In this document: piece after piece, positions 20,807-29,486 of the stretch
How the letters are laid out: the number at the start of each line of letters is the position of its first letter
How positions within the stretch are numbered: position 1 is the first letter of the stretch
DNA from: Paenibacillus sp. FSL H7-0737
Lineage (GTDB): Bacteria; Bacillota; Bacilli; Paenibacillales; Paenibacillaceae
NCBI RefSeq assembly: GCF_000758545.1
Contig: NZ_CP009279.1
Span: 186,001-250,000, forward strand
DNA: 64,000 nt
Reading direction: 5' to 3'
Position numbers and translations under genes: made by a program
The notes under the pieces: model-generated
Databases searched by the model: none
Seen by the model: the letters and a program-made list of their open reading frames with translations, nothing else
What the model was told of the DNA's origin: nothing

Positions 20807-21286
20807 ATGGGTAAAAAAGCAGACGGGAAAGTACTTGCCCAGAACAAAAAAGCTTCCCATGATTATTTTATCGAGGATACTTATGAAGCTGGCTTGGTGC
20901 TGACAGGTACAGAGATCAAGTCGCTGCGTAATGGCCGCGCTAATATTGGAGATGCTTTTGCTACGATCCGTAACGGTGAGATTCACATTCACAACATGCA
21001 TATCAGCCCTTTTGAACAAGGTAATCGTGCTAACCCTACGGACCCGACGCGTACTCGTAAATTGCTGATGCATAAGGAGCAAATTCATAAACTGCTGGGC
21101 TTGTCCAAGCGAGATGGATTTACGATTGTGCCACTCAAGGTTTATGTGCGAAATGGCTATGCGAAGCTGTTAATTGGTCTTGGTAAAGGTAAGAAAGAGT
21201 ACGATAAACGTGACTCTGCTGCTAAGCGTGATGCTCAGCGTGATATCCAGCGTGTATTGCGTGAGAAGCAAAAGATCGCCAGATAA
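20807..21286 (+). CDS. smpB: SsrA-binding protein SmpB
   Basis: Partner of tmRNA in trans-translation; binds the tRNA-like part of ssrA and brings it to stalled ribosomes. The start at ATG 20807 ([20 protein letters not shown]) follows AAGGAGTGA at good spacing, giving 159 residues; an earlier in-frame ATG at 20780 lacks a site. The OB-fold core has [16 protein letters not shown] and [14 protein letters not shown], and the basic C-terminal tail [20 protein letters not shown] reaches into the ribosome. ssrA follows about 200 bases downstream. Confidence 0.97.
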   Translation: MGKKADGKVLAQNKKASHDYFIEDTYEAGLVLTGTEIKSLRNGRANIGDAFATIRNGEIHIHNMHISPFEQGNRANPTDPTRTRKLLMHKEQIHKLLGLSKRDGFTIVPLKVYVRNGYAKLLIGLGKGKKEYDKRDSAAKRDAQRDIQRVLREKQKIAR

Positions 21287-21484
21287 TCTAGGAAGAATGT
21301 ACGATTCAAATGAGTACCAGTTTCCACCTTCAATTCCTTTAACCTACGTGTTAAAGTATTGATAAATGTGATATACTGAGTAAGTAAGATTATTGCTTCG
21401 TTACAGACTTCTTGAAGAAGAAGCTGTGGATAGGATCTCTCTTGCTTGGAAGATCCGCTTGATCCGAAGCGCCCTTTTTAATGA

Positions 21485-21846
21485 GGGGCCGTTCTTGGAT
21501 TCGACGGGGGTAGTTCGAGCATGAGTAGCGAGTAGTGGGGACGCGTCCGCTTCATCAACGCTAAAGCCTATTAAACGGCAAACAACAAAACAACTACGCT
21601 TTCGCAGCCTAAGAAACTGCGCGCGTGCTTCTACCCTGCATCGCCCATGTGACAGGGATAGGGGCTAACAAGTAGTGGGATACGCCGTCTGGTCTCCGCC
21701 TGGGGTCAACGGAAGAAGATAATCAGGCTGACCCAACGTATAGCCGGTTACGGGGCGATACTCGGGTGACATCAAAACTGTGACTACACTCGTAGAAGCT
21801 TATGTGCCGTTATCTTCGGACAGGGGTTCGACTCCCCTCGGCTCCA
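21485..21846 (+). ncRNA. ssrA: Transfer-messenger RNA (tmRNA)
   Basis: tmRNA of about 362 bases. The 5' GGGGCCG pairs with the 3' CGGCTCC plus A; the CCA is not encoded. The T-arm AGGGGTTCGACTCCCCT is intact. The tag reading frame runs from GGC 21577 to TAA 21610, encoding (A)GKQQNNYAFAA, with the alanine supplied by the charged tRNA part. A TATACT element at 21372 could be part of its promoter, about 107 bases upstream. The 3' end is a known hot spot for integrases, and a second copy of it lies 850 bases away. A terminator follows at once. Confidence 0.97.
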
Positions 21847-21849
21847 TAA

Positions 21850-21880
21850 GAAAAACCCGCTAAAATAGCGGGTTTTTTGC
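21850..21880 (+). terminator. ssrA terminator
   Basis: AAAACCCGCTA/TAGCGGGTTTT arms with a three-base loop and six Ts, directly after the tmRNA 3' end. Confidence 0.9.
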
Positions 21881-22078
21881 TGTTTAGTGGTTGGATTGCA
21901 GACCGAATGTAGACAAGGAGTTATAGGGAACTAAATGTGTTCATTATTGTAGACATGTTGTCTACATCTAAAATTAGATCATTCACTTTGAAGTTATTAA
22001 TATCTATAAGAGCCCGAACTGATATAAAATTATAGTATTAAGCATCCAAAAACAAAAACATTCGGAGGAATTACTATC

Positions 22079-22444
22079 ATGAGTTTTACTATTGATTATG
22101 TTAAAAACAAAAACAGAATTATTGTAACATCGGACGGTATGGATGTTGAGGATGCCCTTGCGTACGCGGAACAATTTCCGAAAGTACTGAAGAAAACTAA
22201 GCGAGGGTTTACAGGTATGACTGTAATTACTGGTGGCCTGGTATTTAAGCAAGAAGTGTTGGCAATTCTTGCTCCAACTAGTGAAGATGCTGTGAAAGCT
22301 GGAATCTCTACAAAACACAAATGGGTGTATGTTGCGCCTACCTCTTTCTACAAAACGCAAATGCATCGTATGTTTAAAGATATTGCAAACTTGTACGAAT
22401 CGATAGAAGAAGCTGAAACGTATCTTGATTCTGCAGGGAATTAG
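22079..22444 (+). CDS. Uncharacterised 121-residue protein inside the ssrA-flanked segment
   Basis: I do not recognise this gene with certainty. The 121 residues start at ATG 22079 after CGGAGGAATTA and have no signal peptide or membrane helix. Alternating beta/alpha character, a Met-Thr-Val-Ile strand in the middle, and a C-terminal QMHRMFKDIANLYESIEEAETYL resemble SpoIIAA/STAS-like folds, in which a final helix follows an 'EEA..YL' motif. That is a weak structural guess. It is the only gene between ssrA and the duplicated ssrA 3' end, so it may be cargo of an integrated or decayed element. Confidence 0.7.
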   Translation: MSFTIDYVKNKNRIIVTSDGMDVEDALAYAEQFPKVLKKTKRGFTGMTVITGGLVFKQEVLAILAPTSEDAVKAGISTKHKWVYVAPTSFYKTQMHRMFKDIANLYESIEEAETYLDSAGN

Positions 22445-22624
22445 CAACTTCTAATAATTAAGAGGGTCCAGCCATCATCTGTAGCGGCAAAGGTACTTCT
22501 GCTTATTAACTTATATAATTGCATCACTATACTAAGGAGTTATTCCTATGATCAGTCTCCTTTTTTAACCATAGATCAGTAATTCTTATACGATTCTATA
22601 ATTATATAACAAGGAAGAACAGTA

Positions 22625-22702
22625 ATCAAAACCGTGACTACACTCGTAGAAGCTTATGTGCCATTATCTTCGGACAGGGGTTCGACCCCCCTCGGCTCCA
22701 TA
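22625..22702 (+). repeat. Second copy of the ssrA 3' end (probable attachment-site remnant)
   Basis: Seventy-eight bases from ATCAAAAC to CGGCTCCATA match positions 21771-21848 with three differences. The match covers the 3' strand of the tRNA-like domain with T-arm and acceptor, but no 5' half, so it cannot make tmRNA. This is the pattern left when an element integrates into the 3' end of ssrA: one repeat restores the gene, the other marks the far end. Confidence 0.85.
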
Positions 22703-22706
22703 TGTT

Positions 22707-22738
22707 AAATCCACAACCGAATCCGGTTGTGGATTTTG
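22707..22738 (+). terminator. Terminator after the ssrA fragment
   Basis: AAATCCACAACC/GGTTGTGGATTT 12-base perfect arms with a six-base loop, followed by TGCGTTTC. Short U-tract, so of moderate strength. Confidence 0.6.
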
Positions 22739-22791
22739 CGTTTCAGGGATAAGAAACTATAGGATAAGGTGCTCTTTATACAGAATTCTCA

Positions 22792-23535
22792 CTATTTCAA
22801 ATCAAATCCTTTGCTTTTTACGTATTCCGTATAACCATCCAACGGCAAATCTTTATCCAGCATGGCGATGAATTTTCCGGACCAGCTTGCCATTTGTTTG
22901 TTATTCGTTCGCGCGCCGTAGTACTCCTCGATTTCCCGGTCATATCTTTCGATCTTTGCTTTAAGATCTGGATCATACTTGTTTTGAAAAAATACGGCAG
23001 ACCGTGGCAACCGTGGCTTTTGCTCTGGAACCTCGTCGGGAACACCTACTGCAAGACCGACCAAAGGAATGACGAAGTCCGGCAGTCCAAGCCATTCGTC
23101 CAGTCCAGGCAGGGCCTCGTTAATTCCGCCAATAATCACGGCTCCGAGCCCCATCGATTCGGCCGTCAGATTGGCATTTTGCAGGGCAAGCGCGGCACTC
23201 AGCACAGCGGTTTGGTAAAAATACGAGAAGCTCAGGTTACTACCCATTTTTTCTTGTTGGTCCGGGCCGGCGGCCAACATCATCCGATGAAGATCGGCGC
23301 AAAAAATAAAAAAGTACCCACATTCCTCAATCGATGGATTTTTCGAATGCACCGCGATCTTCTTCCGAAGTTCCTGATCGGTAACGCCGATGATCGAGAA
23401 CGGCTGCATATGCGCCGAGGTCGGTGCCATTTGCGCTGCATCGACAATGGCTTCGATTTGCTTGCCAGTCAACGGAATATTTTTAAACTTACGGATGGAG
23501 CGATGCTGGCGGATCACTTGCATGACCTCATTCAT
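22792..23535 (-). CDS. NfsA/Frp-type NADPH-dependent nitroreductase (FMN)
   Basis: Oxygen-insensitive nitroreductase/flavin reductase family, 247 residues. The N-terminal motif RQHRSIRKFKNIPL is the FMN phosphate-binding start, followed by AAQMAPTSAHMQPFSII. Later GLGAVIIGGIN and VGLAVGVPDEVPEQKPRLP match the NfsA/Frp subgroup, with a C-terminal helical excursion. ATG at 23535 follows GGGAGGGA. Its minus-strand promoter has TTGACA (23637-23642), a 17-base spacer and TATCAT (23614-23619), flanked by two copies of a palindromic operator. The divergent marR gene next door is the likely regulator. Confidence 0.92.
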   Translation of the reverse strand: MNEVMQVIRQHRSIRKFKNIPLTGKQIEAIVDAAQMAPTSAHMQPFSIIGVTDQELRKKIAVHSKNPSIEECGYFFIFCADLHRMMLAAGPDQQEKMGSNLSFSYFYQTAVLSAALALQNANLTAESMGLGAVIIGGINEALPGLDEWLGLPDFVIPLVGLAVGVPDEVPEQKPRLPRSAVFFQNKYDPDLKAKIERYDREIEEYYGARTNNKQMASWSGKFIAMLDKDLPLDGYTEYVKSKGFDLK

Positions 23536-23595
23536 TAAAATTCCCTCCCAATCGATGGTTTTTGTGGAAGCTGTAAGAAAATTGTGTTTTGCAAA

Positions 23596-23670
23596 ATGGT
23601 TTCCATGGAAACGATGATAACAAGAAAAAGATATCTTGTCAAATGGTTTCCGTGGAAACCATGATATAAT
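23596..23670. promoter_or_regulatory. Divergent promoter region with two MarR-type operators
   Basis: Two near-identical palindromes, ATGGTTTCC-A-TGGAAACGAT (23596-23615) and ATGGTTTCC-G-TGGAAACCAT (23643-23662), have centres 47 bases apart. The first touches the -10 of the nitroreductase promoter. The second lies between its -35 and a TATAAT (23665-23670) facing marR. One regulator binding both sites would control both genes. Confidence 0.8.
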
Positions 23671-23696
23671 AAAAAGAAAAAAGGTAGGCTTGCCTT

Positions 23697-24185
23697 ATGC
23701 CAGATATGAATGATGATTTGTTTCAGCTCAAAAACCGTATCGAAAAGTCCATATACCGGATCCTCATCAGCGAAACCGACGAGGACCAGGATCGGCTTTG
23801 GCTCATAGAGCACATCTCCGACGACCGGCTAAAAAGGCTGCTGCCCCGCCTATCCGTCTCAAGCCTGCACGTTTTGGACGTCATCAATATGCATGAAGGT
23901 ATTAAAGGGGCTGATATCGCCCGCGATATGGAGATAACGAAAGGCGCCGTCTCCAAAATCACCCGCAAATTGCTGGATTATGACCTGATCCGGAAAACCC
24001 AGCTGCCGGACAACCTGAAAGAAATTTATTTCTCCATGACTCCGCTCGGCACCGAATTGGCCGAACTGCATCGGGTATTCCACCAGGAGAAAGATCAAAA
24101 GGTGATGGAGCTGTTGACAAGTTTCGATGCAGCGTCGTTGGAAATTGTGGCAGACTTTTTGGAGAAGCTAGCCCGTCTGCGATAG
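23697..24185 (+). CDS. MarR-family transcriptional regulator
   Basis: Winged-helix regulator of 162 residues. The central HTH is GIKGADIARDMEITKGAVSKITRKLL and the wing DLIRKTQLPDNLKEIYFSMTPLG; the N- and C-terminal helices would form the dimer. ATG 23697 follows AAGGTAGG. It is divergent from the nitroreductase and shares its operator region, so autoregulation plus control of the reductase is likely, with a quinone, nitroaromatic or similar compound as the possible effector. This pair reads GC-richer than its surroundings, consistent with transfer. Confidence 0.9.
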   Translation: MPDMNDDLFQLKNRIEKSIYRILISETDEDQDRLWLIEHISDDRLKRLLPRLSVSSLHVLDVINMHEGIKGADIARDMEITKGAVSKITRKLLDYDLIRKTQLPDNLKEIYFSMTPLGTELAELHRVFHQEKDQKVMELLTSFDAASLEIVADFLEKLARLR

Positions 24186-24203
24186 GGCATGGGTGCTCCG
24201 ATA

Positions 24204-24280
24204 GGTAACGGTTCTGCATCGCCACGGTTCGGCTCCATATGGAGTATCAGTGAAAGACACCTTGAAGGGTGTCTTTTTTT
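24204..24280 (+). repeat. Degenerate repeat plus terminator after marR
   Basis: A 43-base stretch (24204-24246) containing TTCGGCTCCATATGGAGTA resembles 27354-27396. It is followed by the hairpin AAAGACACC/GGGTGTCTT with a T-run (24253-24280). Its CGGCTCCATATG also matches the junction at the second ssrA fragment. Confidence 0.55.
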
Positions 24281-24628
24281 ATGTTTTTCAAAGTATGATC
24301 TAGACTATGTGTAATGGTTCAAAAAAATCGCGTATTTTGCTAGGTCCAGTATCTTACGTGTATGGAATTAAAGATTGCAGTGTAGAAAGCATGCTCGTCC
24401 CGTAATCAAAGTTGATAAGCTCTGGAAATGCTATTCATTCAGTCTTAGAGTTGTGAAAGTTTTGAAGGCCAAAAAAATTTAAGGTTCTATATAGGGATAA
24501 AAAAGGCAAACATAGGATAGGAAGAGTTAATAGGGAGATATAAATGAAAACCAGTATACTTATGCTATAATTTAATAAAGTGACTCTGTGCTTTTAGAAA
24601 AATTGGATAAAGGATGCATTGACCAACC
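24281..24628. other. Intergenic region before the flavoprotein pair
   Basis: About 350 AT-rich bases without a supported ORF. A TATAAT at about 24565-24570 may be the -10 for the flavoprotein genes; the matching -35 is poor. Confidence 0.4.
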
Positions 24629-25936
24629 ATGTATGAGAATCAGACTTCTATGCACCACAAGCTGTTTATTATCGGCGCAGGTGCTGCCGGACTAATGGCC
24701 GCCGTTACTGCGCGTGATATGGGTATCGATACTGCCATTCTGGAAGGTAACGACCGGATTGGAAAGAAGATATTAATGACAGGTGATGGCCGCTGCAACA
24801 TTACAAATGAATCGACTGCAACGGGTACGGATGAAGCAATTGCTTTATCGCGCAAGTATCACAGTAATCAGGCCGGATTTCCACTTGCGGTATTGCAGCA
24901 ATTTGGCATCCGTCAGACCATAGATTTTTTCTCCTTTCTCGGGCTTCCGCTTACAAGATTGAAGGAGGGCTTAATGTATCCAATGTCGCTGCAGGCAGCA
25001 GCGGTGCTGGATATTTTCCAGCTTGCGCTGGAGGATCGGAATGTTCCGGTATACCTCAATAACAAAGTGTTGGATGTTACTGTTTCGAAGAATCATCCGC
25101 GCTTCAAGATAAAATGCCAAACGGAGACAGAGGAGGAGGTTGTTTATACTAGCGACTATCTACTTCTATCTGCGGGTGGCCTTGCCGGTCCAAATGCGGG
25201 AAAAGAACCTCCTGGGTATACACTTGCCGAACGTCTGGGACACACCCTGATTAAGCCTTTGCCGGCCATTGTGCAATTGAAATTGCAATATCCGAACATG
25301 AGGGCACTGTCCACTATCAAATCTCAGGGACAAGCTCATATCATTGTGAACGGTAAAGTCATCTGCAGTGAACAGGGCGAAATTGCCTTCACGGATTATG
25401 GTATTACCGGCCCGCCAATTCTTCAGCTAAGCAGGAAGGCTGCGTATCATCTTGCAAGAGGAGAACAGGTAACATTGTCGGTTGATCTGATGCCGGGCCG
25501 CACGGAGGAAGAGTTAGTTGAGTTTTTAGAAAGGCTCTGGGAGACCTTTGGACACCGGACTGTGGCGGATTGCCTTGTTGGCATCTTCAATAAGAAGCTT
25601 GTTTCTGTCCTACTAAAAGAGACTGGCTTAGATCAACAGCCAGAGCTGCTTTGCCAGGATCTATCGATGAAAACCAAGGGGAAATTTTATCGAATCTTGA
25701 AGCGTTGGGAATTTAAAGTGACGGATACCAATGGCTTTACGAATGCGCAAGTGACAGCCGGCGGCATTGATACGTCGGAACTCATCGAAGGAACGCTGGA
25801 ATCCAAGCTGGTGCCTGGGCTGTATTTGGCTGGCGAAGTGATGGATGTCGACGGAGATTTCGGCGGCTATAACCTGCAATGGGCCTGGAGTTCCGGATAT
25901 GTGGCCGCGATGGCGCTAGCTAAGTCAATTCAATAA
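24629..25936 (+). CDS. HI0933/BaiN-type FAD-dependent oxidoreductase, copy 1
   Basis: Flavoprotein of the HI0933/YhiN ('aminoacetone oxidase'-named) family, 435 residues. The FAD Rossmann motif IIGAGAAGLMAAVTARD starts near residue 14. GKKILMTGDGRCNITN is the family signature, the middle domain holds FTDYGITGPPILQLS, and the C-terminal FAD motif is GLYLAGEVMDVDGDFGGYNLQWAW. The true physiological substrate of the family is unsettled. It is followed after 31 bases by a close paralogue with the same leader, so the unit arose by tandem duplication. A few initial residues (MYENQTSMHH) are unusual and shared. Confidence 0.9.
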   Translation: MYENQTSMHHKLFIIGAGAAGLMAAVTARDMGIDTAILEGNDRIGKKILMTGDGRCNITNESTATGTDEAIALSRKYHSNQAGFPLAVLQQFGIRQTIDFFSFLGLPLTRLKEGLMYPMSLQAAAVLDIFQLALEDRNVPVYLNNKVLDVTVSKNHPRFKIKCQTETEEEVVYTSDYLLLSAGGLAGPNAGKEPPGYTLAERLGHTLIKPLPAIVQLKLQYPNMRALSTIKSQGQAHIIVNGKVICSEQGEIAFTDYGITGPPILQLSRKAAYHLARGEQVTLSVDLMPGRTEEELVEFLERLWETFGHRTVADCLVGIFNKKLVSVLLKETGLDQQPELLCQDLSMKTKGKFYRILKRWEFKVTDTNGFTNAQVTAGGIDTSELIEGTLESKLVPGLYLAGEVMDVDGDFGGYNLQWAWSSGYVAAMALAKSIQ

Positions 25937-25967
25937 ATTTATTAGGAAAAGGGATGCATCAATTAAC

Positions 25968-27284
25968 ATGTATAAGGATCAGACTTCTAAGCACCACGAG
26001 CTGTTCATTATCGGTGGGGGTGCTGCAGGTCTAATGGCTGCAGTTACAGCGAGGGATCAAGGTATTGATACAGCAATTATTGAAAGCAATGACCGGCTTG
26101 GGAAGAAAATAATAACGACGGGTAACGGGCGTTGCAACATTACGAACCAATCCACCGCCACTGGTACGGATGAAGCGGCCGCTTTATCACGCAAGTATCA
26201 CAGTAATCAGGAAGGATTCCCAATACATGTATTGCGGCAATTCGGTGTCCGCCAAACGATCGAATTTTTCTCCTCGCTCGGGCTTCCTTTTGTAAGCTTG
26301 GAGAATGGCCGGATGTATCCGATGTCGCTGCAGGCGGCTTCGGTGCCGGGTGTATTTAAGCTGGCGCTGGAGGATCGGAATGTTCCCGTATATTATAAAC
26401 ATAAAGTGTTGGATGTTACCGTTTCGGCGGGACATCCGCGGTTCGCGATAACCTGCCAGACGGAGACAGAGGAACAGGTTGTGTATACCAGCGACTATCT
26501 TTTTCTATGTGCAGGCGGCCTTACCGCTCCCAAAACGGGAACAGACGGCTCCGGTTATACGCTTGTCCAACGTCTGGGGCACACCCTGATCAACCCGGTG
26601 CCAGGCATTGTACAATTGAAGCTGGATTATCCGTATTTGAAGGAACTATCGGGCATCAAATTTGAGGGAGAGGCCCATGTTATCGTAAACAATGAAGTCA
26701 TCCGCACTGAGTCTGGTGAGATTCTTTTTACGGACTATGGTATCTCGGGCCCGCCCATACTTCAGCTCAGCAGAAAGGCTGCGTATAATCTCGGAATAGG
26801 AGAATCGGTGACATTGTCGGTTGATTTAATGCCGGAGCGCACGGAGGAAGAGTTAATTGATTTTCTGGAGATCCACTGGGGGATCTTCGGACACCGGACG
26901 GTTGCCGATTCTTTTGTGGGTATCGTCAGCAAGAAACTGATTCCAGTTCTGCTGAAGGAGGCTGGAATTGATCAACAGCCGCACTTGCTTTGTATGGATT
27001 TATCATGGAAAACCAAGAAAATATTTTATCGAATCTTGAAACGTTGGGAATTTAAAGTGACCGATACCAATAGCTTCACGAATGCACAAACAACAGCCGG
27101 TGGCATCGATACGACGGAGCTAATCGAAGGAACGTTAGAATCTAAGTTAGTCCCTGGGCTGTATTTGGCAGGTGAAGTGATGGATGTCGATGGAGATTGC
27201 GGCGGCTATAACCTGCAATGGGCCTGGAGCTCCGGCTATGCTGCCGCGATGGCGCTTGCTAAACGACGTGTTAGCGCCACGTAA
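25968..27284 (+). CDS. HI0933/BaiN-type FAD-dependent oxidoreductase, copy 2
   Basis: Close paralogue of the preceding gene, alike along its whole length (438 residues) by eye. It keeps IIGGGAAGLMAAVTARD, GKKIITTGNGRCNITN, FTDYGISGPPILQLS and GEVMDVDGDCGGYNLQWAW. Its leader GGGATGCATCAATTAAC parallels the leader of copy 1, showing that the start region was duplicated as well. Most differences are scattered substitutions, so the duplication is not recent, and both reading frames are intact, which argues that both are used. The C-terminus ends RRVSAT, differing from copy 1. Confidence 0.9.
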   Translation: MYKDQTSKHHELFIIGGGAAGLMAAVTARDQGIDTAIIESNDRLGKKIITTGNGRCNITNQSTATGTDEAAALSRKYHSNQEGFPIHVLRQFGVRQTIEFFSSLGLPFVSLENGRMYPMSLQAASVPGVFKLALEDRNVPVYYKHKVLDVTVSAGHPRFAITCQTETEEQVVYTSDYLFLCAGGLTAPKTGTDGSGYTLVQRLGHTLINPVPGIVQLKLDYPYLKELSGIKFEGEAHVIVNNEVIRTESGEILFTDYGISGPPILQLSRKAAYNLGIGESVTLSVDLMPERTEEELIDFLEIHWGIFGHRTVADSFVGIVSKKLIPVLLKEAGIDQQPHLLCMDLSWKTKKIFYRILKRWEFKVTDTNSFTNAQTTAGGIDTTELIEGTLESKLVPGLYLAGEVMDVDGDCGGYNLQWAWSSGYAAAMALAKRRVSAT

Positions 27285-27353
27285 TAGGATAGATGGTTGC
27301 TGACTCTTGGCATGTTGCAGTGGAAATACTTGCATGCTCTAGAACACACGGAG

Positions 27354-27427
27354 GCTAATGGATTTGCCATGCCACGCCTGGGTTCCATATGGAGTAAATA
27401 AAAGACACCTTGAGAGGTGTCTTTTTT
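27354..27427. repeat. Second degenerate repeat plus terminator
   Basis: Positions 27354-27396 match 24204-24246 at about three quarters of positions and share TCCATATGGAGTA exactly. The hairpin AAAGACACCT/AGGTGTCTTT (27400-27427) follows and serves both converging genes; its 3' edge touches the stop of the dehydrogenase. Confidence 0.6.
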
Positions 27428-28416
27428 CAATTAATTCTTATTCCAATATTGCCAGACTGCTGCCCTTGTTGCATTCGCTGAAAGGCTTGAAGGGTGTCTT
27501 GTAAAGGATACACACTATCAATGATAGGGCGTATCGAGTGGGATTCCATAAATTCAAGCATCGCAATAAACTCTTCACTGCTTCCCATTGAGGTGCCGAT
27601 GATACTAATTTGGGGGTAAAATATGGATCGTGCAGCTATTTCCATTCGATCTCCTGAGCTTGCTCCGAACGTAACGATCCGGCCATTTGGCTTAATGATA
27701 TCAAAGTACTGTTGGAACGTAGCTGGCCCGATACTGTCCAAGATGAGATCCACTGTATCTCCTTTCATACTTTCCTTCCAATCGCTATGACTGTCAAAGG
27801 CATGATCTGCCCCATGTGCAAGAGCAACTTGCCTTTTTGTTTCACTTCGTGATGTGACACTGACTCTTGCACCCGCTGCTGAAGCCATAAGCATGGCATA
27901 AGTAGCCACACCGCCACCAATACCCGGAATAAGGATATGTTCACCTTGCTGTAAGCGGCCTCTCGTAAACAAAGCCCGATAGGCTGTCAAGGCAGATAAG
28001 GGCAACACGCCCGCTTCTTCCCAAGACAAATAAGCTGGCTTGCTGATGGCATTTTGCGCAGGGATGACGATAGACTCGGCAAATGTACCATCTGAAGGGC
28101 CGCCCACTATGGCCGGAACGTTCGGGACATCGTGGGTGATTTCCCATCCGATACACGGATTAATGATTACATCGGTACCTACTGTAAGTGATGTTATGCC
28201 TTCACCTACCGCTTCAATTATACCCGCCCCATCAGAGCCCATAATCAGGGGAGCATCCTCATTTTTTCGATCCGCTATGAGAAATAAGTCTCGATGATTT
28301 AACCCTGCGGTTTTCAGCCTTACTTTTACTTCACCGAAGCCTGGCTGTTTATCAACAACGTCTTCATATGTCAGGCTCTTCAAGCCGTTCATCCCAGCAT
28401 GTACGATTGCTTTCAT
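27427..28416 (-). CDS. Zinc-free MDR/quinone-oxidoreductase-type dehydrogenase
   Basis: Medium-chain dehydrogenase/reductase of the YogA/quinone oxidoreductase type, 329 residues. The N-terminal GroES-like domain has [20 protein letters not shown] and [14 protein letters not shown]. The Rossmann part has [19 protein letters not shown] and [12 protein letters not shown]. The structural-zinc Cys cluster of classical alcohol dehydrogenases is absent. NAD(P)H-dependent reduction of a quinone or enone is likely but unproven. ATG at 28416 follows GGAGGATTAGG. It is divergent from a LysR gene, a common regulator-target layout. Confidence 0.9.
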   Translation of the reverse strand: MKAIVHAGMNGLKSLTYEDVVDKQPGFGEVKVRLKTAGLNHRDLFLIADRKNEDAPLIMGSDGAGIIEAVGEGITSLTVGTDVIINPCIGWEITHDVPNVPAIVGGPSDGTFAESIVIPAQNAISKPAYLSWEEAGVLPLSALTAYRALFTRGRLQQGEHILIPGIGGGVATYAMLMASAAGARVSVTSRSETKRQVALAHGADHAFDSHSDWKESMKGDTVDLILDSIGPATFQQYFDIIKPNGRIVTFGASSGDRMEIAARSIFYPQISIIGTSMGSSEEFIAMLEFMESHSIRPIIDSVYPLQDTLQAFQRMQQGQQSGNIGIRIN

Positions 28417-28439
28417 CCTAATCCTCCAGTAATTCGTAT

Positions 28440-28459
28440 TTCAATGAATCTATATTGAA
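28440..28459. promoter_or_regulatory. Candidate LysR-type operator
   Basis: TTCAAT-N8-ATTGAA palindrome, containing the T-N11-A core typical of LysR boxes, in the 128-base divergent region between the dehydrogenase and lysR. Confidence 0.5.
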
Positions 28460-28544
28460 TTGTACAGAGTGGGAATCATACAGTAAAATGAACAAAACCG
28501 ATTGTGAGTATCATAAATGATCATACCAAGCAGGTGACATAGAA

Positions 28545-29402
28545 ATGGAAAGCGGAGATTTAAGAATATTTCAGGCTGTGGCTCGAGAGGGGAGCATAAC
28601 CAAGGCTGCGCAAATGTTGAACTATGTACAGTCTAATGTGACGACTCGAATTCAGTATCTTGAGGCTCAGTTGAAAACACCCCTTTTTCGGAGATCCAAT
28701 CGAGGAATGACGCTAACTTTGGCTGGAGAGAATTTACTGGGGTATGCGGATAAAATACTGACTCTGATGGACGAGGCTGTGAAAACAACACAATATTCGG
28801 ACCATCCTGCAGGGCCTCTTCGGATAGGCTCCATTGAAGCGACAGCAGTCATTCATCTGACTCCTCTATTGGCCGAGTATCAATCACGATATCCGGATGT
28901 TAATTTATCGCTCACTACGGGTGTGACACATGCGCTCTTACAAAAGGTGTTGGATTACGAGCTTGATGGAGCGTTCGTCTATGGTCCTGTTGATGATCCA
29001 GATATAGAACATATCGCGGCCTTTGAAGAAGAGTTGGTGTTGATCTCTGAGTCGGGACATAACGAAATGTATGAGCTACTCATGAAACCGATGTTGTTCT
29101 TTGACGTTGGATGTACGCATCGGGCAAAAGCAGAGAGTTTTCTGAGAGGCACTGGCCTGACCACTTATCAGATTATGGAATTTGGCACATTAGCAGTTAT
29201 TCTAGATGGCGTTTCCTCTGGACTTGGTGTGTCTATGCTGCCACAGTCATCGATTGCCAAGGCGGAAGAACAGGGCATAATCACTTCCCACCGTTTGCCT
29301 GAAGAGTATCGAGATTTGCAGGTATGGTTTGTGCATAGACATGACACAATTTACTCAAGCGCGTTAACCAGGTTAATACAATTAGTTGAAACTAGGCAAT
29401 AA
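28545..29402 (+). CDS. LysR-family transcriptional regulator
   Basis: LTTR of 285 residues. The N-terminal HTH is GSITKAAQMLNYVQSNVTTRI with LEAQLKTPLFRRSNRGMTLT. The effector domain begins at about 90 (PLRIGSIEATAVIHLTPLL) and has the SGLGVSMLP motif near 225. The start is ATG 28545 after CAGGTGACA. The divergent MDR dehydrogenase is the likely target. It resembles the YwqM/CzcR-like group by general layout, but no inducer can be named. Confidence 0.92.
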   Translation: MESGDLRIFQAVAREGSITKAAQMLNYVQSNVTTRIQYLEAQLKTPLFRRSNRGMTLTLAGENLLGYADKILTLMDEAVKTTQYSDHPAGPLRIGSIEATAVIHLTPLLAEYQSRYPDVNLSLTTGVTHALLQKVLDYELDGAFVYGPVDDPDIEHIAAFEEELVLISESGHNEMYELLMKPMLFFDVGCTHRAKAESFLRGTGLTTYQIMEFGTLAVILDGVSSGLGVSMLPQSSIAKAEEQGIITSHRLPEEYRDLQVWFVHRHDTIYSSALTRLIQLVETRQ

Positions 29403-29486
29403 TAGTTCACCCGCAACGATCGATACGTCGAATGTTAGTGCTAGACCATTTCATCAAACAATTTAAGTAACACGCAGCAGGAGGAA

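Noticed and set aside
21847..27430. Integrase or transposase for the ssrA-linked segments
   Set aside because: No recombinase-like protein and no terminal inverted repeats of an insertion sequence were found between the ssrA end and the dehydrogenase gene.
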